A DNA stretch of 64,000 nt from Kappaphycus alvarezii (taxonomy: Eukaryota; Rhodophyta; Florideophyceae; Gigartinales; Solieriaceae). The stretch covers positions 124,001 through 188,000 of the forward strand of contig NADL03000592.1 in NCBI GenBank assembly GCA_002205965.3, read 5' to 3'. Both the position numbers and the translations under genes were made by a program. A model generated the notes under the pieces. The model was not told the DNA's origin, ran no database searches, and was given only the letters and a program-made list of their open reading frames with translations. Of the stretch, positions 32,655-45,088 are shown piece after piece. The number at the start of each line of letters is the position of its first letter. Position 1 is the stretch's first letter.

Positions 32655-34560
32655 CTCTCGTAAAAATGCTTCAAGACTAAGGTAACTGCTGATGCAAATG
32701 TCACCAACCTCTCCGTGTTAACACAGCTCACGAATCGCATCCCCCACGACGATCTCCCCGACAAAGTCCTCCCCCAATCGCTGCCCCTACACTTATCCCA
32801 TGTAGTGTTGAAAAGATCTGCCCATGGCTATCGGGGCTGTTCTCCAGATGGCTATGGGCGGACCTTTTCGCCCTCGACCGGACGGCAAATGGGATTAAGA
32901 CCCGAATGGATGACGTTGCACACGATAGGCGGAACCTCCACCACCGCCTCCTCTAACCACGTGCAAGCCGTCACCGTCCTTATTAATACCTCGAACTCGT
33001 TCAACTCCGTGGAAAGAAAATCGCTGTTCAACCTCCTACCTACCCGCACCACCACGCTCGCGCAGTTCATCAATATGGACTATGGCCGCTCGCAGCCTCC
33101 GCTCCTTGCCCCAAACCGTGAGCGTAACATGATTCTAACAGCGGCGAAAAAGGTGACCAGGCCACATGCTCGTGTCCTGTCCATTGCGGAGGACCCAGAC
33201 CGCGTCCTCAATCAATAATATGCAGAAGATGGCACACTTGTCGGCACACACCCTGGCCTCCGCCAAACCCTCACACCATACCCGCCACCCAGCTCTCCCC
33301 TTTGCTCCACCTCAGTATGCGCAAGGCACAGCTATTGGCCCACACACTCCTCACAAGCGAGGAGCTCTCAGGCTCCCCAATGTAGCAATGCTTGCCCCAT
33401 GGCTTCAACCACAATGCTGCCCCGATAGGCAGTTGCGATGACACGCACGAGTTCCTCTGCATGAAGATCGCGTCGAGCCGTCAGATCCCTGAGAAGCTCC
33501 ACCTCGTCCGAGAACAACAAGCCTGCTTCCACATGCATCGCCTCCATGCTTTCCCTTGCCTGATGCTACACGGGGTCGGTTCTCTGAACCCCACCTCGCA
33601 TTGGATCCTGCAACCGTTTGACTCTCCTTAACAGGACTTCTACATGAAACGCAACGACGTTCCCGTGACTGGTCCGGCCTTGACTAATGCCGACCAGACT
33701 TGGTGTACATGTTTTTTTCGAAATCGGCCCCTCTTCCCCGGCATCGCCCCTGCCAGCATCATCGACGCTGCCGCTGCTCGTGAATGCACCGCCCGATACT
33801 ACTCTCTCCGGACTGCGGACCTCGTACAATCGCTGTGCCTTGGAGACCGATGTTCCCTCCACGATCAAGCCTGCTCCCTCCTTCCTGCTTTTGCCGAACG
33901 GATCCACGGCCACCTCGATCTTGACGCACTGAGCAACCTTGACCCCATTTTCCTTGCTGCATCCTATCGAAACACCTAAGACAATCTAACAAGGGTGCAG
34001 CAAGACACCCGGACCCGTCTCCATTGGGGTGACATGGACTAGGAGGCCAAACTCTCTCACTCCTAACACAACTACGAGGATATCTGGCTCCCGATCCGTG
34101 GCGGTGCCTCCACCATGGCCTGGCTGCTGCTTTCTTCGATACCCATCCCTCTTCCTCTAACCAGGTCCCTGACGGCAATGGTCTGTAATACTCCAAACGC
34201 ACCTCGGCCTACCCGAATGCACGCCCGTCCTCTGCATGCACTTCTATAAGCCGATCCACGCCAATGGCAACCATGCAGCAGACTTCCGCCCACAAGTTTC
34301 TGTTGAGTCCACCGGCATAACTCCGTCCGAAACGCCCTGGTAACGCACGTCACGCGCCCTGCCGGCCGGAACTGTGAACTCGAGGCACCGCTCCTCATCC
34401 CGCGGACAGACCTCAGCCCCGTGGATATTTTTATCGTTCCCCTGGCTATAACCCCTGCCGTCGCGACCCCAACCACGCGCTTGCGATGTCACTATCGTAC
34501 AGCGCTTCAAGTGGGCCATCCACACGAAGGTCACAGGAAGTAGGTGGCGTAGTGGAATGA
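32655..34560 (+). pseudogene. RT-type retroelement, longest copy, broken
   Basis: Coding traces in all three frames. In order: TNLSVLTQLTNRIPHDDLPD; a neighbouring-frame LPMAIGAVLQ that fits the conserved RPIAxGExL block; VLINTSNSFNSVERKSLF, which fits RT motif A (LxxDxSNAFNSVxR) with Asn in place of the catalytic Asp; FINMDYGRSQPPLL; a middle region without clear motifs (33.2-33.6 kb), where the FADD-type box should be and is not seen; ASIIDAAAARECTARYYSLR; and the C-terminal ELEAPLLIPRTDLSPVDIFI followed after a shift by CDVTIVQRFKWAI. The last two blocks match the copy at 10.4-10.6 kb. This is a non-functional member of an RT family of uncertain class, probably non-LTR, as no LTRs are seen. 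Confidence 0.62.
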
Positions 34561-34834
34561 GCTCATCAGTAAAAGATTTTCGACCTCGGCCTCAAGCTAG
34601 CACGTCGCGCGATCAACCTCTCGGACGGCCCTCAGTGTAATCTTCCTTTCCATTGCCAAACTCACGCTTTCGATCCCCCTTGGTGCCCCATTTTCCGAAA
34701 CAGCCCGTTTTGTCGACGAGATTTTCCGGATACCGCCCGTCGCTGTTCACTGTAAATGACTGGAGGGTTTTCAGCTTCGCGTCTACCACCGCCCGAAAGC
34801 CGGGCTGACAGTCGAACGTTGAGCTGTCTGTTTG

Positions 34835-34910
34835 GTCCGCGCCATTTCCGATCACCGATCGGAAGGAGAGAAACAACACAACGAAGGGGTCACGACCAAA
34901 TGGCGCGGAC
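34835..34910. repeat. 13-bp inverted repeat
   Basis: GTCCGCGCCATTT at 34835-34847 is perfectly complemented at 34898-34910, with a 50-nt spacer. It lies just downstream of the RT relic. Confidence 0.85.
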
Positions 34911-36290
34911 GGGCTGCTGAGAAGGTGAAATGCGAAACAACTCGTCGCATTTTTGGGAAGTTTTGAGAGTTTCTTCACGGTAGAATGGTTGCTCCGCTAG
35001 ATAACGGGAGGAGGGACTAATCTTTGATGGAATGCACACACTGAGAAAGCCAAGAAAGCTGTTCAGGTGACAAAAAAGAACGAAATGCTGGCATGAATGC
35101 CCCGAACATCAAAAGAACTATTTAACACGTTCTGTTTCTGCAAGGTTTGTTCTCGTCTATCTCCAAAAACACATGACGCCGGCTGCTTTGACTCCAGTGT
35201 TCTTCCCTTCTTCAATACGATTGAAATCGTCCAGTGAGTAATTGGCAGTCCACACGACGAAACCCCCGCTAAAATAATTTGATTGCTGCAACGTTTGCCA
35301 GTCATCGAGCTGACTGCTCTTTTTACAGTATTCCTGATCGCCTTTTGGTACACTTGAGTGCTTGGTACTGTCTTGAGGGGTGTGGCAGTATTAACTCCGC
35401 GGCCTTGCGTACATTGTCTTCACTGTGATTCCCTGTTATCGACGAAAGAGAGTACCAGCGACTCAGAGATCAGCGCACGCCCGAGTTTGTGTGCAGGGCG
35501 GATGCTGACAGGTTGTCGTGGTGACACGGTGCCTGAAGAACACAGTTTTCCAGATTTCTACAGGATTCCTACAGGAATCGGGTAAACTGCGTCCTATAGG
35601 AACCGGGATAGAGCAGTGGTTTCCTACTTTCCTCTAGGGTGTAGGGTGGGCGTCGTTTAGTGCCTTCCGAGAGCGTCGCTATAGCCACTAGCGACCACAG
35701 TTTAACTCTGAACTCGCTTGCTGCAGCGGGGAGCAGAAGGGAAGTCTTAAGGTGGTGCAGATTGCGTTTTTCAATAATCAATTACTCCAATCGAAGCCAG
35801 TCTTTCAAGGTGCAAGACAGTCGCGATGGTATTTTTTATGTGATAGGAGTGCAATAGCTGAATACGAAAAAAATGCTGTTTAGACAACTGAGGAGAAAGG
35901 GTTGCGGAGGAATTATGAGTCAGTTCAAAATACAGCGGGCAAAAAAACCCAGGGAGTTGTTTGAAGAGTAAACAGCTTTGCTGAAATGGAGGAGAAACAC
36001 TTGGATAAAGCATGACGTTAATGAAGCACTCAGCATTGAATACATGTGCACAGTTATGCCTGGCATCCATGCCTACTGTTGCCATGTTGGCAGGCCTATA
36101 CCAGAAGAGTTGGGCCCATGAGTAGGTAAAATTCTGACCGGATGAAGCAACCAGATCGCTTGGGGTATAGAAGCTAAGGTCAGGGGATGAAAGGTAGCCG
36201 GGGAGTAGCAAGAAAATATCATATGAGTGTCTCGGCTTGTCGGACGATGGAATAGCGACGAACAGGGCATATGTATCCTACTGGCCTGTA
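34911..36290. other. No recognisable gene
   Basis: Several ORFs of 65-146 residues on both strands, none with a known domain or convincing composition. A short local repeat (ACAGGATTCCTACAGGAATC) lies near 35563-35582. Confidence 0.45.
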
Positions 36291-36344
36291 GACGTGGAGA
36301 GGTTATTATCGAGCGGTCAGGCTCGATAATAACCTCTCCACGTC
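36291..36344. repeat. Perfect 23-bp hairpin with 8-nt loop
   Basis: Arms 36291-36313 and 36322-36344 are exact reverse complements around the loop CGGTCAGG. The left arm begins GACGTGGAGAGG. A shorter related dyad follows at 36367-36390 (TTATCGA, then a loop containing CGGTCAGG, then TCGATAA), so the loop sequence is conserved between the two. Confidence 0.95.
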
Positions 36345-36366
36345 ACAGAATCTTAAATTCGGCCAC

Positions 36367-36390
36367 TTATCGAACGGTCAGGCTCGATAA
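36367..36390. repeat. Related small hairpin
   Basis: TTATCGA and TCGATAA arms around ACGGTCAGGC. It shares the loop CGGTCAGG and the right arm start CTCGATAA with the 23-bp hairpin 23 bp upstream. Confidence 0.85.
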
Positions 36391-38331
36391 AAGAAAAAAG
36401 TATCGTTATCATATACCTCCTCGCGAAGCACTGTGCTCGAAAAGTGGCTAGTTTCACATGCTGCAACCTTCTAAACTAAAATATGTCTATACGATATTCC
36501 ATCGAAAGCCGTCCCACCTCGCATTTTTCTGAATGTAATCTGCAAAACGGGTTTCTGATAAAGTAGTGCGCCTGAAGCACATTTAAGTACCAATACGGTT
36601 GGTAAGGGATGGTATTGAAGTTAAATGTAGATATCTTCCGATACATTTTGCCATCATATGAGCTTCGCCATACACATTATGTTCTAGATCCTAAAGACGC
36701 CATCGTGAAACTTTACTTCATTGAGTATCTATTGTGTACAGTGCAGGACTGACTATACGGCTAAGAACTAACCGGATGTTCCACGTCAGGCACGTGCAGT
36801 GGGGTTCGCGATAGAATCGCCATCGAAATATTCGCATTGCATGGGATTATATATTCACCAGAAGGCTAAATGTTGTGCCTTTTCTATATTTATTAGTGAT
36901 TAATCTTGCACTTAGCCTCCTGGACATTTATGTGTCCCTCACATCTGAGATGCATATATAGATCGAAATTGGAAAGCTTCGACTCAAAAAGAATCCGATG
37001 GGGCTCCCGAATTTTTCCAATTTCATAAGTTTATCTCTTACTATAGTATTGGGAATGTTAAATCGCAGATCAAATTAGAAAATTTTGACATTACATTGAA
37101 CTTTTACATTAACCAGTGGATATTATTTATAAGCTTTGTCGATCAGAATTGTTTAATTAGCGTTACGAGAAATCAAATTAAGGCATTTTAAAATTGATAA
37201 TCAATATGAGCACTATATGAACCGCTTATTTTGTTATTCATTAACATAAGCAAATTATTTGATGCCTTTTTATGGAGGAAAGAAATGTAAGTTATTTATA
37301 TTCGAGACTAATGGTCCGAGTAAAGTTTGAAAAACAAATATAACGACTGTAATACATTGAAACTCCTTAGAAACTTGTTTAAAGCTTTTCAAATCCCTTC
37401 CTACAGATTCCAAAGTTACATAAACAAGAAACGCAACAAGTAACAATTACGGTCTGATTTTAGTCAACCAAAAGTAAATGGAAATTTTATTTTATGAATA
37501 TTGCTAATGTAGCGTCACGTTTAATTAGTCTCTCTTGTATTTTTGGAAGCTAAGCGGGATATTCAGCGTGGATGTGTGCCACCCAAGAGTAATCCAAAGA
37601 TATTTGTCTCAAGTCTGTCGCATTCTGTCCATATAGTCTTCTTGAGATTATCAAAACTGGGGCGCATTGCGATAAAAGAAGCACTAGAAAGCGCCAAAGA
37701 TTATCAAAGAGATTAGTTCCTAGGTCTTATCTTGGAAACTACAGTAATTTGGTGACTTCAGTTAATTTGTATATCGCCTTGTGACAGAGCCTTTAGAGTA
37801 TCATGATACAAGTATAAGCCAGAAATTCAACACAGTGTTCATGATATCTGCCTATCAAATTAAATGATTCTCCAGTTGCTCAACTCAAAGATATGGAAAA
37901 CGCTATTTTGCGGCTGAAAATAGACGCACATAAGCTGTAGTAAGATGCACTGGCTGCTCTTTTCCGTACTTAGAAAACGACCCATCAGTCTTACGTTATG
38001 ATTTTCATTTCAGTGCAATGTTATTCAGGAACATCTGAACGGAACTGAGTATATAGAAAACCGTGTCATTTACTGTAGTCAACTTCTTACATTTTTTCTC
38101 AATAATGTACTACTTTTACATTACAATCGGAGTTAACAATTTCCGATTTGCATAATTTATACTTAAGTTGCAGGGTCATGTTTTGAACTGAGGATACCTG
38201 CTTTACAGCGTACTTAGCATCATATGTTTAAGCTTATAAACCAAGAGAGTAGCAAAGCTCCCTACCACTCTAAAGGAAGATCTGAATACTAATGCCTATC
38301 TGCGATAGAATTGTCCCTATATGAGGCATAA

Positions 38332-38353
38332 TTTGTCCTCATATGAGGACAAA
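38332..38353. repeat. Perfect 22-bp palindrome
   Basis: TTTGTCCTCAT followed directly by its reverse complement, no spacer, in AT-rich sequence. CTATATGAGGCATAATTTG just upstream resembles half of it. Confidence 0.92.
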
Positions 38354-40862
38354 ATTCTTTATCATACTGTTATCTACAGTATTTATAGGGATTTTAACTA
38401 TTTTTGGGTCCGTTAATATTTATTGAAGATGTTGATCTGCAAACATAGGATTATAGGTATCGGGCCGTTATTATTTTCAAATCTACACACGTATGGCTAA
38501 AGAATACAACTAGAGATACTGAAAGGATAAAATGTTACAAATTGACGCTAAAATACAACGATATTTGGAGTAAAGAAGTGGTTTACGCCGAGTAGCGTTA
38601 AAATTACCGACATTTTATTTTAAACGAACTTTAATATTGTTTCGAGTATATGTAAGCCGAATTATGAAAGAAAATGATGTTTTAAAAAATTTCGCCTAAA
38701 TTTTCCATCGTACGAGGTTAATGGTTCGATGGACGGTAGCCATCAGACTTGCAGTACTATAAATACGTTGGGTTTTCAGCGGTGTGACTTGATTTCAAGT
38801 AGTAGACAATGACCAAACTCAAGTGTTGTGAAGCGTGAGCTGTGAAAACTAAAATCGTACCGAGTGTAGATGGCCAGAAACAGTAAAACGCGAGGTCCGA
38901 ACTGTCTGCGTGGTTATGAGTGAAATGTGAATTTATGATTTCTTCTACCACTATGTTTTGGCCCTTTTAGCCCCCCTGGGATAGTAGCGCAGCAGAAAGT
39001 ATTCCTTCATGGCATGAATCACGCTCAATGCGCATAAATGTTTCCATTGAAAGGAGAATTGCGAACTTCCAGCCCAACTAAAACATAAGCCTTCCGATAT
39101 TCATCATTTGCATACCACCAGTTCTACCAAAAAAATTAACCATAAACCAATACTTCCACTGAACTGTGTGTTAACTTCCCAGATTAAGGTGATATGAAAT
39201 TTGTTTGGAGCTCAATTTCATGTTCACATTAAAGGCTTTACCCTGAGCCCCGAAAATAAGGTCTGAATTTGTCAGTCTCATTTCAGATAAAAAGTTTTCG
39301 CTTACCAGAACCATCGTAATACGTAAGAATATCAAAGGGAAAACCTTTTCTGAGACTTACGCTGTAAATTATACAGGCACTGCGATGAGGGAAGACACAA
39401 AAGGGTGCTGTAGTGCGGCGTCGATGGTTCTAACGAGATGAACCTCAGACCTGATCTCTCTCAAAAATATTTTGATTCTGCATCCAGTTCCATGGAGATG
39501 GTCGTCTCCTCGATAGGAAATTTGGCAGTGCCTTCTCGTGAATGACACTGAAAATTGATTATGTGATTGAAAAATTAGAAAAATTTTCATTCAGAGGCGA
39601 ATATCATTTTGAAAAGGATCATTGCAGATTTTGCTAGTCTCGTGAATAATCTCAAATTTGATGCCAGGAGAAACGCATTTAAGAAATTAAAATGCATAAG
39701 CTCATTCATCTCTTCCAAAAAAGCGCTTCTTTTCGACTCGTGAACTGCATATCCACAGAGAGATTGGAAGGAGTAAGAATGACATTCTCGGCTTTCTTGT
39801 TCTGCAAGAGCTACACTACTCGTACAATGAGTAGCATACAGTCGTCTGGTTTATGTTTTTGGAAAATATTTCTGTCACATGACCATGTCGACTGAGCGGT
39901 GCCATGAAGTTCGGGGTTTCCTCGGTAGCTCGAACACAAGACTCTCAACTTAAGAGTAGTGCAGTACAGACTAGGGCTGAAGGTTCGATTTTGCTAAGAA
40001 ATGAGAACGTATGTATAGTCTGGAGTGGCTGGTATCAATTGAGGCATTTTGTACGTACATAAAGCTAAAGTTTTATATTTTGAAGGCGACTTTTGCTATT
40101 TCACTTCGCTTAACAGTAGATTTTGCAAATCGATGCAAAATATAGAAGCAAATAATATGATATGAACCATTTGAAACGAATGCTTTAGCTATGTAATGTT
40201 TCTATAGAATATAGTTCCAATAGAAAAGGGAAACTTTTGTATATATTTGGGAATGAACTGTTCAATTGCTGCAGGGAGCCTGTACTGCTGATTCATAAGA
40301 GCGGACGCACGTAGTGATATTATTTAAGAGATGGCCTTGTTCCATTTCAGATGTTCTTTGTGCAATTTTAGTGGGCACTCTAGAGAGAAACCTTTTGCAC
40401 ATATATTTTATTGTGTATGGTACAAGAAAAAGAGAAAAAAGGCTTAGAAAATTACTGCAGGGATGTACATACTTCGAGATTTTGTATTTGAAAAGTGTGA
40501 GTGTCATATAATAGAGGCAAAGAAATCTACGTGTACTGTGTAAGTTTTCTAATAGCAAATGTTTGCTTTAGATCTGATCATAACCAGCTTATTCCATTTT
40601 TGATGATTTATCGTTTATGGCAACAAATAGTTTGGACGAAGCCTTTGAATTAGTGGGAAAAGACATTGAAATATAATATGACACTCAGGACAGCACGTGA
40701 CCAGGTTTGTGATCTGTAGGATGCCTAGTACTATACTTATCAGACGAAAGATATAGTCAAAGAAAAGCGGCACATTGATCTAACAGGTGAGAAAAAATGG
40801 TTGGTAAAGGATGGAAAGAGAATAGTGAACATTATAAAATAAGATTCCTGTCTGGCCCGCAG

Positions 40863-40898
40863 AATAAAGTACCTTTTTGCGAAAAAAGGTACTTTATT
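40863..40898. repeat. 16-bp perfect hairpin with 4-nt loop
   Basis: AATAAAGTACCTTTTT at 40863-40878, loop GCGA, and the exact complement at 40883-40898. The right arm ends in an AT-rich run. It could act as a terminator-like or MITE-like structure, but no gene flanks it. Confidence 0.92.
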
Positions 40899-43800
40899 GT
40901 AGTGTGCGGGAAGAAAGTTCAAATGAGATTGATTTTTCAAGCCCTTTAACAGTTAATCGAAATACATAAATAGGAATATGAAAAGACCAAAAGACCTGTA
41001 ATTTCGCCATTGGTGAAATGTTTTGGTTCATATGAACCATTTCCGTAATGAAGAGGTTGAACTGAACAGTGTGGGCGGACATATTTGAAAATTGTTTGTA
41101 AAGGTGAACGACTATAATTTAAAAATTATATGCGACGTTGAGGTCAAGAATGTGACAGCTCTTGGAGCGATTAAGTGAGCTGCTGCAATTGGGACAAAAT
41201 CGGACCACTTATATGGCTTGGGAGAGACGAATAGATGGAATAAATACAGCTGTGCTCACAGAGCTTGTCCCAGCTACAGGTTAAAGGGATGAAGCTTTAC
41301 ATCATTCCGCGACACTGGAACTAAACTTATTTTGTTCGAGATAAAATAAAACACTCTACAGCAGAGGGTTCAATAATTTATTGCTACATCGTCCAATTAT
41401 ATGAGCAAACTCGACAAAGTATCAGGTTTGTTACGAGCAGTTTGGGCAGAGTCAGCACTTTTTGGGTGGGAATGATGACTAATCACATAAAAGTGCGGAG
41501 AACTATAGACGAATTCTATTGCCTTGTATGTATAAAACATTTTCTTTATTTAGAACCTGGGTTCAGCTATTCTGGCCGAGGTGATCTCATGCACTAGTCC
41601 TAAAACTCCGATACGTATGATAAATAAAGCTCTATTCTTATATTTAAATAACCTCGAGGATGGATTTGGTATTAATTGGAGATACTCAAAGACCTTTTGG
41701 AGGCCTGTTGTGTCTGAAATTTAGTTATTTCAATAATCTCAATACCTCTATGTACTAAATAGAACGATTCTTAGTTGTTTTACGCATCTACTCATTGAAT
41801 GAGTCAAACATATTCCACCGCGCTGCAGAGTAGTTTAGTCCTATCTGAGGTGCTATAAAATTATATTTCATCTATTTACTCAAAAAACATAGTTTGAAAC
41901 TGAATTTGGATGTTGGCTATGATATTCGCAGAAAAAGAAGGAAAATTTTATCCTAAAAAAATTGAGTACTCTTTAATAGCAAAAGTTACAGCTTCTGAAA
42001 AGAAGTTCCCAATAAATATAGTAGATAGGCGCAGTTATGGTACAAAAATTGAACGCCAAATTAACAAGGAAATTGCACACAAAAAGCGACAGACAGCGCT
42101 AGGAACTCCTAGACTTTAATGAATGAATGAGAGAAAAAATCGAAGTCGAGGAGAATTTTTGCCGAAGCTATTTATATTATACAAAACAGAAAAATTTAAA
42201 GTACTTTCCCAGTATTTTAAATATTTATACAATAAAATAGCTGCCTTGTTGCGAGACATCTGACTATGGCGCCTGGTCAATAATTGACATACTTGCAGTG
42301 TTAGCGCTATTTGCTGCAGTTTAGAGTACAAAAAATGCTTTCAAAGATTTCATTACTGGACCCGAACAGATCTAAAGAACTAAAAATATGTTTTTCCTAA
42401 TGAAATCCCTGAAGAGGATGAAGAATGAGGCCTTATTGAGCTTCAAAAGCTCAAAATATCTCTCTGAAAGATTGAGTGGGGTGTCAAAAATACCTTGTTC
42501 GTGTTTTCGATGTTTTTAGGTAACCAAAAGCTATGAGTTGAGAAGAAACTCAAACGAGCACATAACAATGAGTGACGCAAACGAGCACTTTTTTCTTCGA
42601 AAGAAATTTATATCACTGGCAGAGTCAAGTACCTTAAAATAATATCTCTATAGTTCACAATAATGTATAGTAATCGGAAAATTAGTGAACTTATACGGTG
42701 GCGGCTGATTTTAGTGATATCTACATGATGTCCTTTTTCGATGTGCCAGCCAATTGCAAACAGCAGGAAATGCAGGGGAACTATTATCAACTGTTAACTA
42801 TCCTTTGTCTTGGTACTGTAAAAAACCGAGTGGGTGCCGTAAAATACAGCAATGACCTCTGGCCATCGAAATTGGACTTGTTTATTTCGCAGGCGAAAAA
42901 ATTCATTGAGGGAGTTATTTACCTACCTCTTTTCAAAATTTTATGGTCATATTATTGTGCCGAAATTTTATTTTGTCACCATCCTACATGAGACAGTTCT
43001 AATAGATTTTTACGAACATTTACTATAACTATTTGGCTACTACGCATAAGAAATTAACTGCCACCCAGGTGTTGGCTCAGAAATTGACTACTAACTTTCG
43101 CTTCTGCAAGGAACTTTCCACTGATGACTTTGCTTAAAGAATGTGTATCCACATATAGTAGCCTTCTTGCCCTAGTTGTGCCATCTTAACAAACAAAGTT
43201 ATTGATTATATGTGATACTTACTAACCCTTAGAGCCCCAGACTCCGATGTTTATACGAAAATCGTAACTTCCATATTTTCGTGAGTGGACATACCATTTT
43301 CTCCAATTCAATATTCTGAGCTCTTGATGCACTTCTACCTCGAGCCCGATCCCTTTCTATGCCACTTATATCATAGATTCTATCGTTGTAAAATGGTAGG
43401 TTTGGCAGAGTTTCGCCGCGATTTTACGGTTAGTTTTCTTATATTTACAAACATGACTCGTGTCTTACTTGAATCTTCGGCACCGAAGATGTTTCGAACA
43501 AAAGTATTTGCTGTCGTGTACAATATCGTTCTTCAGAAACAAGTTTTAACGAAAATGGCATTCTTGCAGATACTGAAAACCATTTCCAGAGAAAAATTCA
43601 TCGAATGATCGTCGTTACCCACGAAAAGATTTTAAACTTTTGAATAAGTTCGGTTTGCTATCCTCTTGCAATTGTCTCTATTAACAAACCAACCGTGAGG
43701 ATGAAGCGTTTCCGGTAACTAATATCTTAAGTCAAGAAGTTGGATACTGCACCCATAATTATTCACAAAAATTTCCAGGGCTCATTTTCAGTCTGTAAAA

Positions 43801-45088
43801 TGGAGCGTGTCGTCGTGGTTATCAGTTGCGATCTAACATTTACTGGCAAATTCTTTAGTTAACCATTTGCTGTAAAGTGCGTTGAATGGTCGGACTATTC
43901 GCCTAAGAGCTAACTAGATATCAATACTCTGCGATCCCCACCGCTACTCTACCTGCTTTGATGGAATTTATACTGTATCCTCTCCCCTCGACACCATAAT
44001 TGATCACTGGAAAACCTGCAAGGGTGGTTTTGGTAGAGTGCGGAGCCGCAACCGTCCTCGGCACATTCCATCACGACCATTTACTTCACTGTACTTCAAG
44101 ATTTGGCCTTCTTCGCTGACCTCTACAAGGCCTCGGCATATCAGCGCGCTTTGGACTTCTCTTTTGACGATTATTTCCTCGCACCCGCCGCACAGGGGCT
44201 ATATGTGACCATTTTCAGTCCCAACTCCTCGCCAGATCGCAACCAGGCAGATAGAGGTCTCTCAGCACGGACCTGGGCCAAATGGCGGGAAAAAACACTG
44301 CGCGGTAGTGTTTCGGGTCGAAGGCATTGAAGTTATACCTTTTTCCATGGAAAAATATTATCAACCGAACTTCAGGCTCTTCATGACCTTAGCAACTTTA
44401 CACCTGATCGGCGAGGGATGCACCGCCTCGCTGAATTTCGGAGTATCAGAACTAGGGGTCTGAAAAGTATAATTGCAATATGTTTTCGATATAAGTCACG
44501 TGGCAACAAGTTTTAAAACACACAATTTCCCCCAATTAACTATTGGGGTGAGAAATTGGAGAAATCTGATATTGAAATATTTAAGTAGGATATAAATTAT
44601 CGAACTATTTGTAAATATGAAAGTAATAGTTGCTAGTAATTATTGCAGTCAAAAAGACCGTCTTGTGTCATCGCAAGTGGTACAATAAATGAGTTGTCTC
44701 ATATGCAAGATGGATTATACATTTCAAGTTGTTCTAGAGATATCTATGTACTAACAAAAATTAGAGCAATAATGGTGACAAACTATCCGTTTTTGCCCAA
44801 GGTAGACTGATAAAAAAAGACGTTTTAAAGATAAATGGCGAATTGTAGTCCTGATGTTTCAGCAGTCTTTTCAATTTAAGCTTTCAACTATCATGATCTT
44901 TAAAAGTTCACGTTAAGTTCCGTTATGTATGAAAATAATGCTCTTGATAATGGCTTCATGTGCCCTCTCAATGACGATAATATTCTTCATAATGTCGTTA
45001 TGTCAGGTTATAAGTGTCAATAATTTCTCAAAAGTAGCACCATATTCCATTATCAATAACAATAATATTCCCGATAATGGCGTCTAAA

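Larger units (their letters stand above)
36480..45080. other. AT-rich desert, about 8.6 kb, no recognisable gene
   Basis: Composition is markedly AT-rich except for a patch near 43.9-44.3 kb. ORFs are short on both strands; the longest are plus 42698-42991, plus 43285-43608 and plus 44103-44330, none with recognised motifs. A foldback around 44524-44563 (CAATTTCCCCCAAT against ATTGGGGTGAGAAATTG) and two palindromes listed separately are the only structured features I found. It looks like old decayed mobile DNA. Confidence 0.5.

Noticed and set aside
34613-34978. 121-residue minus-strand ORF beside the RT relic
   Set aside because: No domain, includes the inverted repeat at 34835-34910, and overlaps the decayed element edge.
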